Below are positions 17,041 to 25,060 of a stretch of 64,000 nt of DNA, one piece after another. The notes below the pieces were generated by a model. It ran no database searches and was not told the origin of the DNA. It saw nothing but the letters and a program-made list of their open reading frames with translations. The position numbers were made by a program, and so were the translations under genes. Origin of the DNA: VXNE01 sp965116625. GTDB lineage: Bacteria; Pseudomonadota; Gammaproteobacteria; Pseudomonadales; Azotimanducaceae. Numbering within the stretch: the first letter of the stretch is position 1; each line of letters starts with the position of its first letter. The DNA lies in assembly GCA_965116625.1 (NCBI GenBank), contig OZ220717.1, positions 4,030,001 to 4,094,000 on the forward strand. Direction: 5' to 3'.

Positions 17041-18252
17041 GTGAACGCGGCAACGGGCATCCAGGAACCGCGGCTGTCCCTGCTCATGGAACTGGCCGGC
17101 GACCGGCCCGGCGCCCTCGAGGCGGCGCTACGCCCGTTTACGCGCCACGGCGTGAGCCTGACGCACATCGAGTCGCGGCCGCGCAGGGGGCAGACCTTCG
17201 ACTTCTACGTCGACTGTATCGGAGAGCGCGGCCAGCCGGCGGTGGAGGCCGTGATCGCGGCGCTTACGGCCGAAGCGGTGCACGTCATCGTCCTCGACCA
17301 CCGCGACGTGCCCTGGTTCCCCCGCGAGGCGGCGGAACTTGACGCCATCGCCAACCACACCCTGGACGCGGGGGTCGCGCTCGATGCGGACCATCCCGGG
17401 TTCCATGACCCGGATTACCGGGAACGGCGTGCGGCTATCGACCGGCTGGCCCGCGAATACCGGCACGGCCGCGACATTCCCCTCGTGGAATACACGCCGA
17501 AAGAAGACGCCACCTGGCGCGAGGTGTACACGCGGCTCAAGTCCCTGCACGGCGCCCACGCCTGCACCGCCTACCGGCGCGCGCTCGCGGACCTGGAGCG
17601 GGACTGCGGCTACCGCGAAGGCATACCCCGGGGCCGGGACGTCAGCGGGTTTCTCGAGGCGCGCACCGGGTTCCGGCTGCGGCCCGTGGCGGGCCTGCTG
17701 CGGCCACGGGATTTCCTGAACGGGCTCGCCTTCCGGGTGTTTTTCTCCACCCAGTACATGCGCCACGGGTCGAAACCGTTCTATACGCCCGAGCCGGACG
17801 TCTGCCACGAACTGATCGGCCACGCGCCCATGTTCGCCGACCCCGATTTCGCCGACCTCTCGCAGGAGATAGGCCTCGCGAGCCTCGGCGCGGGCGACGC
17901 CGACATCGAGCGCCTGGCGCGCTGCTACTGGTTCTCCATCGAGTTCGGCCTGCTGGCCGAGGACGGCGACGTCAAGGCCTACGGCGCCGGCCTGCTGTCG
18001 AGCTACGGCGAACTGGAGCACGCCTGCGGCGGCGCCTCGAACGCGGGACGCGAGCCCTGGGACCCTGCGCGGGCCGCCGAACGCACCTACCCGGTGACCG
18101 AATACCAGCCGCACTACTTCGTCGCGGCCTCGCTGCACGACGCGCGCGCCCGCATGCACGCGTTCTGCCGGGACCTCGCCCGGCCCTTCTATGCGCGCTA
18201 CCACGCCGCCACCGAGCGGATCTGGGTCGACCGGGCGGTGCGACGCGTCTGA
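17041..18252 (+). CDS. Aromatic amino acid hydroxylase (phenylalanine 4-monooxygenase type) with ACT domain
   Basis: 403 aa. An N-terminal ACT domain (about 10-85, LAGDRPGALEAALRPFTRHGVSLTHIESRP) is followed by the biopterin-dependent catalytic domain. Iron ligands are visible: His in PDVCHELIGHAPMFA and Glu in WFSIEFGL. The ACT plus catalytic layout is that of animal-type enzymes; many bacterial PhhA lack the ACT domain. It would convert phenylalanine to tyrosine, or tryptophan to 5-hydroxytryptophan. GTG start chosen after the epimerase stop. A MITE and the next catabolic dehydrogenase follow. Confidence 0.88.
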   Translation: MNAATGIQEPRLSLLMELAGDRPGALEAALRPFTRHGVSLTHIESRPRRGQTFDFYVDCIGERGQPAVEAVIAALTAEAVHVIVLDHRDVPWFPREAAELDAIANHTLDAGVALDADHPGFHDPDYRERRAAIDRLAREYRHGRDIPLVEYTPKEDATWREVYTRLKSLHGAHACTAYRRALADLERDCGYREGIPRGRDVSGFLEARTGFRLRPVAGLLRPRDFLNGLAFRVFFSTQYMRHGSKPFYTPEPDVCHELIGHAPMFADPDFADLSQEIGLASLGAGDADIERLARCYWFSIEFGLLAEDGDVKAYGAGLLSSYGELEHACGGASNAGREPWDPARAAERTYPVTEYQPHYFVAASLHDARARMHAFCRDLARPFYARYHAATERIWVDRAVRRV

Positions 18253-18373
18253 GCGATCCCTCCAGTTGTTATATTTTCATTTATTTTCAATAAGTTATAG
18301 GAAGGCATCGGGCGTCGACCGCCTCCGCCGACAGCCGGCGGCCTTCGCGGTTGTAGGCAGCGTGCGCGCGGCT

Positions 18374-18620
18374 TAGCCCGGATATTGCATCAAGGGCCGC
18401 GATGATCGCGCAGGATTTTTTTCGCGTGCGGGTGCTCGGGAGCGGGAGCATAGCCGCCGCTTATGGTGTAGCGACCATGTGCCCGCACGCGGAAAAAAGA
18501 CAAGCGAGGGCGCGGCCAGCGCAGTTTGTTTCCGCAAGGAACTCAGCAAGATGTACATAACCTTTTGAAACAAGAAAATTCAAATCAAGGAACAAGCGGC
18601 TTGGTGCAATATCCGGGTTA
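18374..18620. mobile_element. 247-bp MITE-like element with 4-bp target duplication
   Basis: The ends are ~21-bp imperfect inverted repeats: left TAGCCCGGATATTGCATCAAG, right (reverse complement) TAACCCGGATATTGCACCAAG, two mismatches. GGCT lies directly outside both ends (18370-18373 and 18621-18624), consistent with a 4-bp target duplication. Inside is a second long inverted repeat (TTTTTTCGCGTGCGGG near 18,415 against CCCGCACGCGGAAAAAA near 18,481). It encodes no protein. A 4-bp duplication fits IS1380-like transposition, but the parent IS is not in this window. Confidence 0.8.
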
Positions 18621-18655
18621 GGCTTTACCCGCCATTGCACCCGTCTGCGAGCCAT

Positions 18656-20074
18656 ATGAAACCCGCGACCGAATCCACGTTTCTCACGAGCGTGCGCCAC
18701 ATGTTCGACCGCGCCGCCACGGCGCTCGACATCGCGCCGGACCTCGTCGAGACCATCCGCGAGTGCAATTCCGTCATCCAGTTGCGCTTTCCGGTGCGCC
18801 TGCGCGGCAGCTACCGGACGTTCTGCGGCTGGCGCGCCGTGCACAGCGAGCACCGGCTTCCCGTCAAGGGCGGGATCCGCTACGCGCCCATCGTCGACCA
18901 GCAGGAGGTGGAAGCCCTCGCCGCCCTCATGACCTTCAAGTGCGCGCTGGTCGACGTGCCGTTCGGCGGCGCCAAGGGCGGCCTCGCGATCCGACCCAAG
19001 GACTATGACGAACACGAACTCGAACTCATCACGCGGCGCTTCACGCAGGAACTCGCCGACCACGGCTACATCGGCCCGAGCCGCGACGTGCCCGCGCCCG
19101 ACATGGGAACGGGAGAACGCGAAATGGCCTGGATGGCGGACGAATACCGGGCGCTCTACCCGTCCGACATTGACGCGCTGGCCTGCGTCACCGGCAAGCC
19201 CCCGACCCAGGGCGGAATCCCGGGACGGACCCAGGCCACCGGACGCGGCGTCCACTACGTGGTCCGCGAGTTCTTCGGCCATCCCGAAGACGTCGAACGT
19301 TGCGGTCTCGATGGTGGACTGGAAGGCAAGCGCGTCATCGTGCAGGGGTTCGGGGACGTGGGCTTCAACGCGGCGCGCTACCTGGTGGAGGACGAAGGCG
19401 TGCGCCTGGCCGGCGTGGTCGAGCGCGACGGCGCCATCGTCTCCGACGCCGGACTCGACCCCAATGCGGTCGCCGAACACCTCCGGCGGACCGGCGGCGT
19501 CAAGGGTTTCCCGGGCAGCCGGTTCGTGGCGGACGGCCGGTCCGTTCTCAGCGCGGACTGCGACATCCTGCTCCCCGCCGCGGTCGAAAACCAGGTCACG
19601 CCCGAGAACGCGCCGCGCATCCAGGCGCCCCTGGTCGTGGAGGCCGCCAACGGTCCCGTGACGTTCGCCGCCGAGCAGACGCTGCTGCAGCGCGGCAAGG
19701 TCATTCTCCCCGACCTGCTGGTGAACGCCGGCGGCGTGACCCTGAGCTACTTCGAGTGGGTTTCAAACGTTTCCCACATGCGCTTCGGCCGCCTTTCCCG
19801 GCGGCTCGACATCCAGCGCAACCGGCACATCGTGGAGTTGATCGAGACGACCACCGGCAAGGCCGTGCCCGAGGCCCTGAAGGCACCCCTGTTGCGGGGC
19901 ACCGAGGAACTCGACCTCGTCCGATCCGGCCTCGAGGACACCATGCGCGACGCCTACGGCGCGATCCGCGAGACCATGCTCACGTCGGACGCCATCGACG
20001 ATTTGCGCACGGCGGCCTACGCCGTCGCCCTCGAGAAGGTGGTGCGCTCCTACCGGGAGATGGGACTCGCCTGA
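18656..20074 (+). CDS. Glu/Leu/Phe/Val-type amino acid dehydrogenase
   Basis: 472 aa. The substrate-binding domain carries the family signature KGGIRYAP..VDQQEVEALAALMTFKCALVDVPFGGAKGG with catalytic Lys residues. The NAD-binding domain has the Rossmann motif QGFGDVGFNAARY and the late VNAGGVTLSYFEW typical of GdhA-like enzymes. It deaminates an amino acid (probably glutamate) reversibly with NAD(P). ATG at 18656 chosen; a TTG at 18635 is an alternative. The MITE ends about 35 bp upstream, so the promoter lies in or beyond the insertion. Confidence 0.9.
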   Translation: MKPATESTFLTSVRHMFDRAATALDIAPDLVETIRECNSVIQLRFPVRLRGSYRTFCGWRAVHSEHRLPVKGGIRYAPIVDQQEVEALAALMTFKCALVDVPFGGAKGGLAIRPKDYDEHELELITRRFTQELADHGYIGPSRDVPAPDMGTGEREMAWMADEYRALYPSDIDALACVTGKPPTQGGIPGRTQATGRGVHYVVREFFGHPEDVERCGLDGGLEGKRVIVQGFGDVGFNAARYLVEDEGVRLAGVVERDGAIVSDAGLDPNAVAEHLRRTGGVKGFPGSRFVADGRSVLSADCDILLPAAVENQVTPENAPRIQAPLVVEAANGPVTFAAEQTLLQRGKVILPDLLVNAGGVTLSYFEWVSNVSHMRFGRLSRRLDIQRNRHIVELIETTTGKAVPEALKAPLLRGTEELDLVRSGLEDTMRDAYGAIRETMLTSDAIDDLRTAAYAVALEKVVRSYREMGLA

Positions 20075-20116
20075 GACCGACTCCGGGCCGACGCGGGCCC
20101 GGTTAGAGCAAGGACA

Positions 20117-20560
20117 CTACTGCCCTTCGCCCAGCGCGTCGTAGCGACGCTGCATCTCGTCGGGAGAGACCTCCTCGATCGTGTGACCGATGTTCCAGCG
20201 ATGCCCGAACGGATCGCGCACGACCGCCGTTCGTTCGCCGTAGAACATGTCGGTGGGCGGCATCTCCACGGTGGCACCGGCCTTGGCCGCACTGTCCACC
20301 ACGGCATCCGTATCGTCGACATGCAGGTGGAGCGTGACCGGTGAGCCGCCCAGGCTCGCGGGCGACCTGACGCCGATCTCCGGGAACTCGTCCGCCAGCA
20401 TCACGGTGGTGCCATCGAAGTCGAGTTCGGCGTGGCCGATTCGACCCCCCGGCTCGACCAGCTTCATTTTCTCGGTCGCGCCGAACGCCTTCTCGTAGAA
20501 CGCGATGGCGTCGACTGCGCCGTCGACGCAGAGGTAGGCAAACACTTCATGCACGGCCAC
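20117..20560 (-). CDS. VOC-superfamily glyoxalase/bleomycin-resistance-like protein
   Basis: 147 aa from the GTG at 20560 (AAGGAG about 10 nt upstream); a longer open frame lacks homology in its first 16 codons. It shows the PhnB-like pattern: AIAFYEKAFGATE, GRIGHAELDFDGTTVMLADE, VTLHLHVDDTDAVVDSAAKAGA, RTAVVRDPFGHRWNIGHTIEEVSPDEM. Such proteins bind small molecules or metals; the activity is unknown. Confidence 0.85.
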   Translation of the reverse strand: MAVHEVFAYLCVDGAVDAIAFYEKAFGATEKMKLVEPGGRIGHAELDFDGTTVMLADEFPEIGVRSPASLGGSPVTLHLHVDDTDAVVDSAAKAGATVEMPPTDMFYGERTAVVRDPFGHRWNIGHTIEEVSPDEMQRRYDALGEGQ

Positions 20561-20623
20561 GCGGGGCTCCTTCGTTCCGGTAAGCCCGGGCGATTGTAGC
20601 GGGTGCAATGATCCCGTGTTTCG

Positions 20624-22282
20624 CTACAGGTACTTGTCCCAAAGCAGGTTGCGGAACTTCCGCTCGGGATCCACCCGGGACTTCAGCGCCACGAATTCTT
20701 CAAACTCGGGATAGGCCCGCTCGAATTGCGACCGGGTAGCATGGAGCCGGTAGGGCAGGTAGTACCTGCCACCGTTGGCAAGCGCCGCGTCAATCAGTTC
20801 GCGCGTCCAGACACCCGCCTCGCGTTCCGCGCGCCCGCTCGTGCGCTGCTTGTAGTAGAGCACGAACGAAAAGACCTCCGTGGGCGCCCACTTGAGCAGT
20901 GACCTCGTATCCGCGGGAGAGTGGCGGACCGATACGTTCAGCGCATTGACCTCACGGGCCCGCAGCACCTCCCTGAGCGTGCGCGCAAAGGGCAGGAAGT
21001 TCGCCACCGGGATGAAGTACTCCTGCAGCAGGTAGGTGGAGAAGAGGCGCGTTCCGGGTTCCAGCGAATCCGTATCGAGGCTGGCTTCGTAGTTGCGCCA
21101 GACGATGGCCTCGCGCCCGAGCACCCTGTCCTCGATACTGCCGCGCAGCCGCTTGCCGCCAGGGAGTTCGGATACCGCCCAGAGAAGGCCCGGGTTGCGC
21201 CTGTAGTCCCGGTCGCGCGGGATCAGCCGCTCCCCGACCGTCGCGGGTTCGTCCGTCGAGACCCAGCTGATCAACCGGGGTTCATCGAACCCGGGGGGCC
21301 TGAGATCGGCATTGTGCAGCACGACCCCCGGGTCGCTTGCGATCGTGTCACCGAAGTGGTCCGGGTAGGCGTCGAGGTCAACCTTCTCGACAACGCGGCG
21401 AAGGCGCGTGTTGCGGTCGAGATCGAGTTCGACTTCGGTTACGACGCCCAGGCCCCCATAGCCGCCGAACACGCCGCCGAACAGTGAGGAGCCCTCAGCT
21501 GGGGGCACTTCCCCCACCGTTGGTGCGTATCGACGCGCTGTCATTGCCCCCGTCGGGCCAGGCGTGCTTTCAGAAAAGCCCTCAGCTGGGGGCACTTCCC
21601 CCACCGCTGGTGCGTGTCGACGCGTCGGCATTGCCCCCGTCGGGCCAGGCGTGCTTGCAGAAAAGCCCTCAGCTGGGGGGTCTTCCCCCACCGCTGGTGC
21701 GTAAGCGTGTGCTGGCATCCCCCCTGTCGGCCCAGGCGTGCTTGCAGGCGCGTCGGGCGTCAGTTCGAGGACCTGCCCGTCAGCGCGGACCATCTGCACC
21801 GTCCGGACCGAGTTCACCAGCGGACCCTTGTTGACATAGCGGCCGTGACAGTTCACGGACACGGAGCCGCCCACGGTGAAGTTGCTGAAGCTCTGCATGA
21901 TGCTGACCGACAGGTCATGCGGGTCGATCGCTTCCTGCAGGTCGCGCCAGGAGATCCCGGCCTGCACGCGAACGACACGCCGCTCCGGGTCGAGGGCCAG
22001 CACGCGGTTCATGCCGCGCATGTCAAGATGCAGCGAGTCCGGGGCCGCGACCTGGCCGCCCATGCTGTAGCGGCCACCCCCGATGGATACCGGGCCGGGC
22101 CAGCGTCCGACCGCATCGCTCACCTCCTCCGTGCCCGATGGCCGCAGCTCCCGGGCCACGGGCACGGAATCGAGGCCCGAGTAGTCCTCCACGAACCGCC
22201 GGCCAGGCGCGGCCCGGACCGGGAACCGCGGGGCCAGGAGGGCGGCGGTGGCCGTGGTGCTCAGGAGCGTGCGTCGATCCAT
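20624..22282 (-). CDS. FAD-linked oxidase (PCMH/D-arabinonolactone-oxidase type) with in-frame repeat insertion
   Basis: 552 aa from the ATG at 22282, which gives a twin-arginine-like signal (DRRTLLSTTATAALLAP). The FAD-binding PCMH domain shows PVSIGGGRYSMGG, VRVQAGISWRDLQEAI and the interrupted segment leading to GGYGGLGVVTEVEL. A C-terminal oxidase domain ends in PERKFRNLLWDKYL. Three tandem 29-residue units (A/ESTPGPTGAM....APAVGEVPPAEG) sit inside the FAD domain between VLELTPDAPA and LFGGVFGGYGG. They are dispersed-repeat DNA that stayed in frame. Whether the enzyme still folds is uncertain. Confidence 0.85.
   Translation of the reverse strand: MDRRTLLSTTATAALLAPRFPVRAAPGRRFVEDYSGLDSVPVARELRPSGTEEVSDAVGRWPGPVSIGGGRYSMGGQVAAPDSLHLDMRGMNRVLALDPERRVVRVQAGISWRDLQEAIDPHDLSVSIMQSFSNFTVGGSVSVNCHGRYVNKGPLVNSVRTVQMVRADGQVLELTPDAPASTPGPTGGMPAHAYAPAVGEDPPAEGFSASTPGPTGAMPTRRHAPAVGEVPPAEGFSESTPGPTGAMTARRYAPTVGEVPPAEGSSLFGGVFGGYGGLGVVTEVELDLDRNTRLRRVVEKVDLDAYPDHFGDTIASDPGVVLHNADLRPPGFDEPRLISWVSTDEPATVGERLIPRDRDYRRNPGLLWAVSELPGGKRLRGSIEDRVLGREAIVWRNYEASLDTDSLEPGTRLFSTYLLQEYFIPVANFLPFARTLREVLRAREVNALNVSVRHSPADTRSLLKWAPTEVFSFVLYYKQRTSGRAEREAGVWTRELIDAALANGGRYYLPYRLHATRSQFERAYPEFEEFVALKSRVDPERKFRNLLWDKYL
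21486..21748 (+). repeat. Dispersed hairpin repeat amplified threefold within a coding sequence
   Basis: Three ~87-bp units, each with a CTCAGCTGGGGG/TTCCCCCACCG hairpin and a GGCATT..CCCC..TCGG-CCAGGCGTGCTT half, follow a GAGGAGCC end. The ends match the repeats at 9,006-9,098 and 24,681-25,031. Because 87 is divisible by three the host FAD oxidase frame stays open. Confidence 0.75.
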
Positions 22283-22515
22283 CCGGGCGACTCGTTCAAC
22301 GGGTCGAAACAAAGCATACCCCGCATCCCGAAGAGACGCCGCGCGCTTCCCGGGGTCGCGCTGGCGCATGCCGCCTTCGCCTTCTTGGCCGCCTGCGCCG
22401 CGCATCCCTCGTCAGTCAGGACCCACGGGATTGACCGTCGGACGCGGAGCGGGCAACGGCAGCCAGGGATCGAGGTTACCATTGGCCTGACCGTGCCAGG
22501 ACGGGAGCCTTGCCG

Positions 22516-23094
22516 ATGAAATCCGCCGTCACCCAGCGCGCTGCCGTACTGTTCGGGGGCGTGGGCCTGGTCTGGGCGGTGTCGCTGTACGCGCTCGCCG
22601 ATCAAAGCGTGCTGTATGCCCTGGCACTGACGCCGCGGAGGCTCGACGGACTGCCCGGCGTGATGGGCATGCCCTTCGTGCACCAATCGCTGTGGCACCT
22701 CGTCGCGAACACGCTGTCGCTGGTTCCGCTGGCAGCCATCGTGCTGTTCCGGGGCGTGCGGTACTACCTTGTCACCGTGGCGTGGATCGTCGTCCTCGGC
22801 GGTCTCGCGGTGTGGCTCTTCGGCCGGGAAGCCGTCCACGTGGGGGCGAGCGGACTGGTGTTCGGCCTCGTCGGCTTCCTCGTCGTGCGTGGGCTGTACG
22901 AGCGCGCCCTCACCTCCCTGCTGGTCTCCCTGGTTGTCGTCCTCCTCTACGGCGGCACGATCTGGGGCGTCCTGCCCCGGGGCGACGGCGTGTCGTGGGA
23001 AGCGCACCTGTTCGGACTGATCGCCGGCGCCGCGACAGCGCGCGTTCTCGTGGGTCTGAATGCCCGCAACCGGGCAGGCGATCCTGACGCATGA
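22516..23094 (+). CDS. Rhomboid-family intramembrane serine protease
   Basis: 192 aa, about six membrane helices. Catalytic Ser in GASGLVFGLVGF (about residue 115) and catalytic His in WEAHLFGLIAGA near the C-terminus; HQSLWHLVANTLSL matches the family His/Asn region. ATG at 22516 with GGGAG upstream. It cleaves transmembrane substrates within the membrane. The stop overlaps the start of the next membrane protease gene (ATGA), so the two are coupled. Confidence 0.87.
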   Translation: MKSAVTQRAAVLFGGVGLVWAVSLYALADQSVLYALALTPRRLDGLPGVMGMPFVHQSLWHLVANTLSLVPLAAIVLFRGVRYYLVTVAWIVVLGGLAVWLFGREAVHVGASGLVFGLVGFLVVRGLYERALTSLLVSLVVVLLYGGTIWGVLPRGDGVSWEAHLFGLIAGAATARVLVGLNARNRAGDPDA

Positions 23095-23741
23095 TCTATC
23101 TCGTTTTCGAGGGCCAGTTGCTGCTCTTCACGCTATTGATCCTGGCGTTGATCGCGTCGCTCTCGTTCCACGAGTTCGGGCACGCGCTGGTGGCGAAACT
23201 CTACGGCGACGATACTGCGGAGCGCGCCGGCCGACTGACGTTGAATCCCGTCGCCCATATCGACGTTTTCGGTCTGCTGATGGTGGTCATGGTGGGATTC
23301 GGCTACGCGAAACCGGTGCCCACGGATCCACGCAACTTCCGTTCGAGGCGCGCGGACCTCTGGGTCGCAGCGGCGGGCCCCGGCATGAACCTGTTGCTTG
23401 CGCTCGTCGTGTGGAACGCCTTCCTGCTGCTCCGGACCACAGGGGTCGATGCGGCTTACACGCCGGGCAGCGAGACCTTTGTAATCCTGCTCGTGCAGGT
23501 TAACCTCCTGCTGATGGTGTTCAACCTCATCCCCATCGGTCCGCTGGACGGGCATTACATCCTGCCGCACTTCCTGCCGCGGGCCGCAGCCCGGTCATAC
23601 CGGTACTACAACGCCCGCTACGGCGTCTACCTGCTGCTGGGCCTGATCGTGCTCGGTGTCCTCGGCGTACCGGTGTTCCGCTACGTGATGTCCATTGCCC
23701 AGGCGCTCCTGCCGCTCATCACGTTCGCCCCGCTATCGTGA
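23091..23741 (+). CDS. Site-2 protease family (M50) membrane metallopeptidase
   Basis: 216 aa, five to six membrane segments. Zinc motif HEFGH (about residue 26) and the later Asp ligand in IPIGPLDGHYILP. Short form without PDZ domain. It overlaps the rhomboid gene by 4 nt and the following hydrolase gene by 4 nt. Two intramembrane proteases in one operon suggests processing of a shared membrane protein; that is inference. Confidence 0.87.
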   Translation: MIYLVFEGQLLLFTLLILALIASLSFHEFGHALVAKLYGDDTAERAGRLTLNPVAHIDVFGLLMVVMVGFGYAKPVPTDPRNFRSRRADLWVAAAGPGMNLLLALVVWNAFLLLRTTGVDAAYTPGSETFVILLVQVNLLLMVFNLIPIGPLDGHYILPHFLPRAAARSYRYYNARYGVYLLLGLIVLGVLGVPVFRYVMSIAQALLPLITFAPLS

Positions 23742-24682
23742 GCAGCGAGCGCCGAGCAGTCCGCCGCCGCGCAGGGTGGGAGGTGCCCCAGCCGCTGGCG
23801 ACAGTCGATGTTCCGCTGGACGACGGCACGTCCGTCACGCTCAGGCGTCACGGCAACCCCGAAGGGTCGCGGCTCGTGCTGAGCCACGCCAACGGGCTTT
23901 CGACCGATGCGTACTACCCGTTCTGGTCGCTGCTCGCCGACCGGTTCGATCTCATCCTCTACGACTTCCGCAACCACGGCTGGAATCCGGCCGGGGATCC
24001 GGCTGAGGGCCTGGAGGCACACAACATCCAGACGTTTATCCGCGACATGGAACAGGTCATGCAGGCGATCGACCGGCACTTCGGCGAACGGCCGAAGGCC
24101 GGGGTGTTCCACTCGATGTCGGCACAGGTCGCGGTGCTGCAGGCCGCCCGCAGCGGCGGATTCTCGGCACTCGTGCTGTTCGATCCGTTCATCTGTCCGC
24201 CGGGGTGCGCGCCCCAGCATCTCACGGCCCTCGAGACGACCATGCGCGGTTTGGCCCAGGGCGCCCGGCGGCGGAGGGGAACTTTCGCGAGCGAGGAAGC
24301 GTTCGCCGAGCGCATCCGTGGCGCTCCCGCCTTCGAACGCCTGGTCCCCGGCGCCACCGACCTGATCGCGAGCACGACGCTGCGGCGAATCCCCGGCGAT
24401 ACGGCGTACGGGCTGTGCTGCCCGCCGGAATACGAAGCAAGGATCTACGAGCAGGGACTGCAATGGGCGATGGCGGTGAATGTCGATAACCTGCCGTGCC
24501 CGACCAAGGCCATCGGCGCCGATCCCACCGTGCCGCATTCCTTCATGCCGTCGGTGGACTTGAGCGAACTCCTGATCCTCGACTACGACTTCGTGCCCGA
24601 GACGACGCATCTCCTGCAGCTCGAAGCGCCCGGGGTCTGCGTCCACTTCATGCTGGAATTCCTGGCGCAGTCGTTGCCTTGA
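23738..24682 (+). CDS. Alpha/beta hydrolase
   Basis: 314 aa, GTG start overlapping the previous stop. Alpha/beta hydrolase pattern: oxyanion region LSHANGLSTDAYYPFW, strand LILYDFRNHGWN, nucleophile Ser in FHSMSAQVAV (about residue 130, a relaxed elbow rather than GxSxG), late acid/His region ending PETTHLLQLEAP. The substrate is unknown. It is the third gene of the intramembrane-protease operon. A hairpin repeat begins at its stop codon. Confidence 0.82.
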   Translation: MSSERRAVRRRAGWEVPQPLATVDVPLDDGTSVTLRRHGNPEGSRLVLSHANGLSTDAYYPFWSLLADRFDLILYDFRNHGWNPAGDPAEGLEAHNIQTFIRDMEQVMQAIDRHFGERPKAGVFHSMSAQVAVLQAARSGGFSALVLFDPFICPPGCAPQHLTALETTMRGLAQGARRRRGTFASEEAFAERIRGAPAFERLVPGATDLIASTTLRRIPGDTAYGLCCPPEYEARIYEQGLQWAMAVNVDNLPCPTKAIGADPTVPHSFMPSVDLSELLILDYDFVPETTHLLQLEAPGVCVHFMLEFLAQSLP

Positions 24683-25031
24683 GGAGCCTTCAGCCCCGGG
24701 AGATCGAGGGTGTCCCTCGAAAAAAAGAAGCCCGAGGGTGTCCCTCGAAAAAAAGGAGATCGAGGGTGTCCCTCGAAAGAACCGGGAGCCCGAGGGTGCC
24801 CCTCGAAAAAAAGGAGCCCGAGGGTGTCCCTCGAAAAACCGGGAGCCCGAGGGTGTCCCTCGAAAAACAGGAGCCCGAGGGTGTCCCTCGAAAAAACCGG
24901 GAGATCGAGGGTGTCCCTTGAAAGAAAGGAGCCCGAGGGTGTCCCTCGCAAGAAGAGCTTGTTCCCCGAGCGCTGACGCGTGGGAAAGTGTCGGCATTTC
25001 CCTCATCGCCAGTTGCGTACTTCCATGGAAG
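24681..25031 (+). repeat. Dispersed hairpin repeat, expanded form with nine tandem hairpins
   Basis: The left end GAGGAGCCTTCAGCC starts at the stop codon of the hydrolase gene. Then come nine ~28-bp units, each with the palindrome CGAGGG-TGT-CCCTCG (minor variants) and an A-rich spacer (about 24,707-24,950). The right end runs CGCTGACGCGTGGG to CTTCCATGGAAG. Both ends match the 93-bp short form at 9,006-9,098. RNA from either strand would form a string of short hairpins; it may act as a terminator or mRNA 3' protector. Confidence 0.8.
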
Positions 25032-25060
25032 CCTGCGCGCCAGGACGGCACGAGCGCCGA

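Noticed and set aside
24707..24950. CRISPR-like array
   Set aside because: Period is only ~28 bp with no unique spacers; the variable part is short A-rich sequence. These are hairpin minisatellite units and no cas genes are present.
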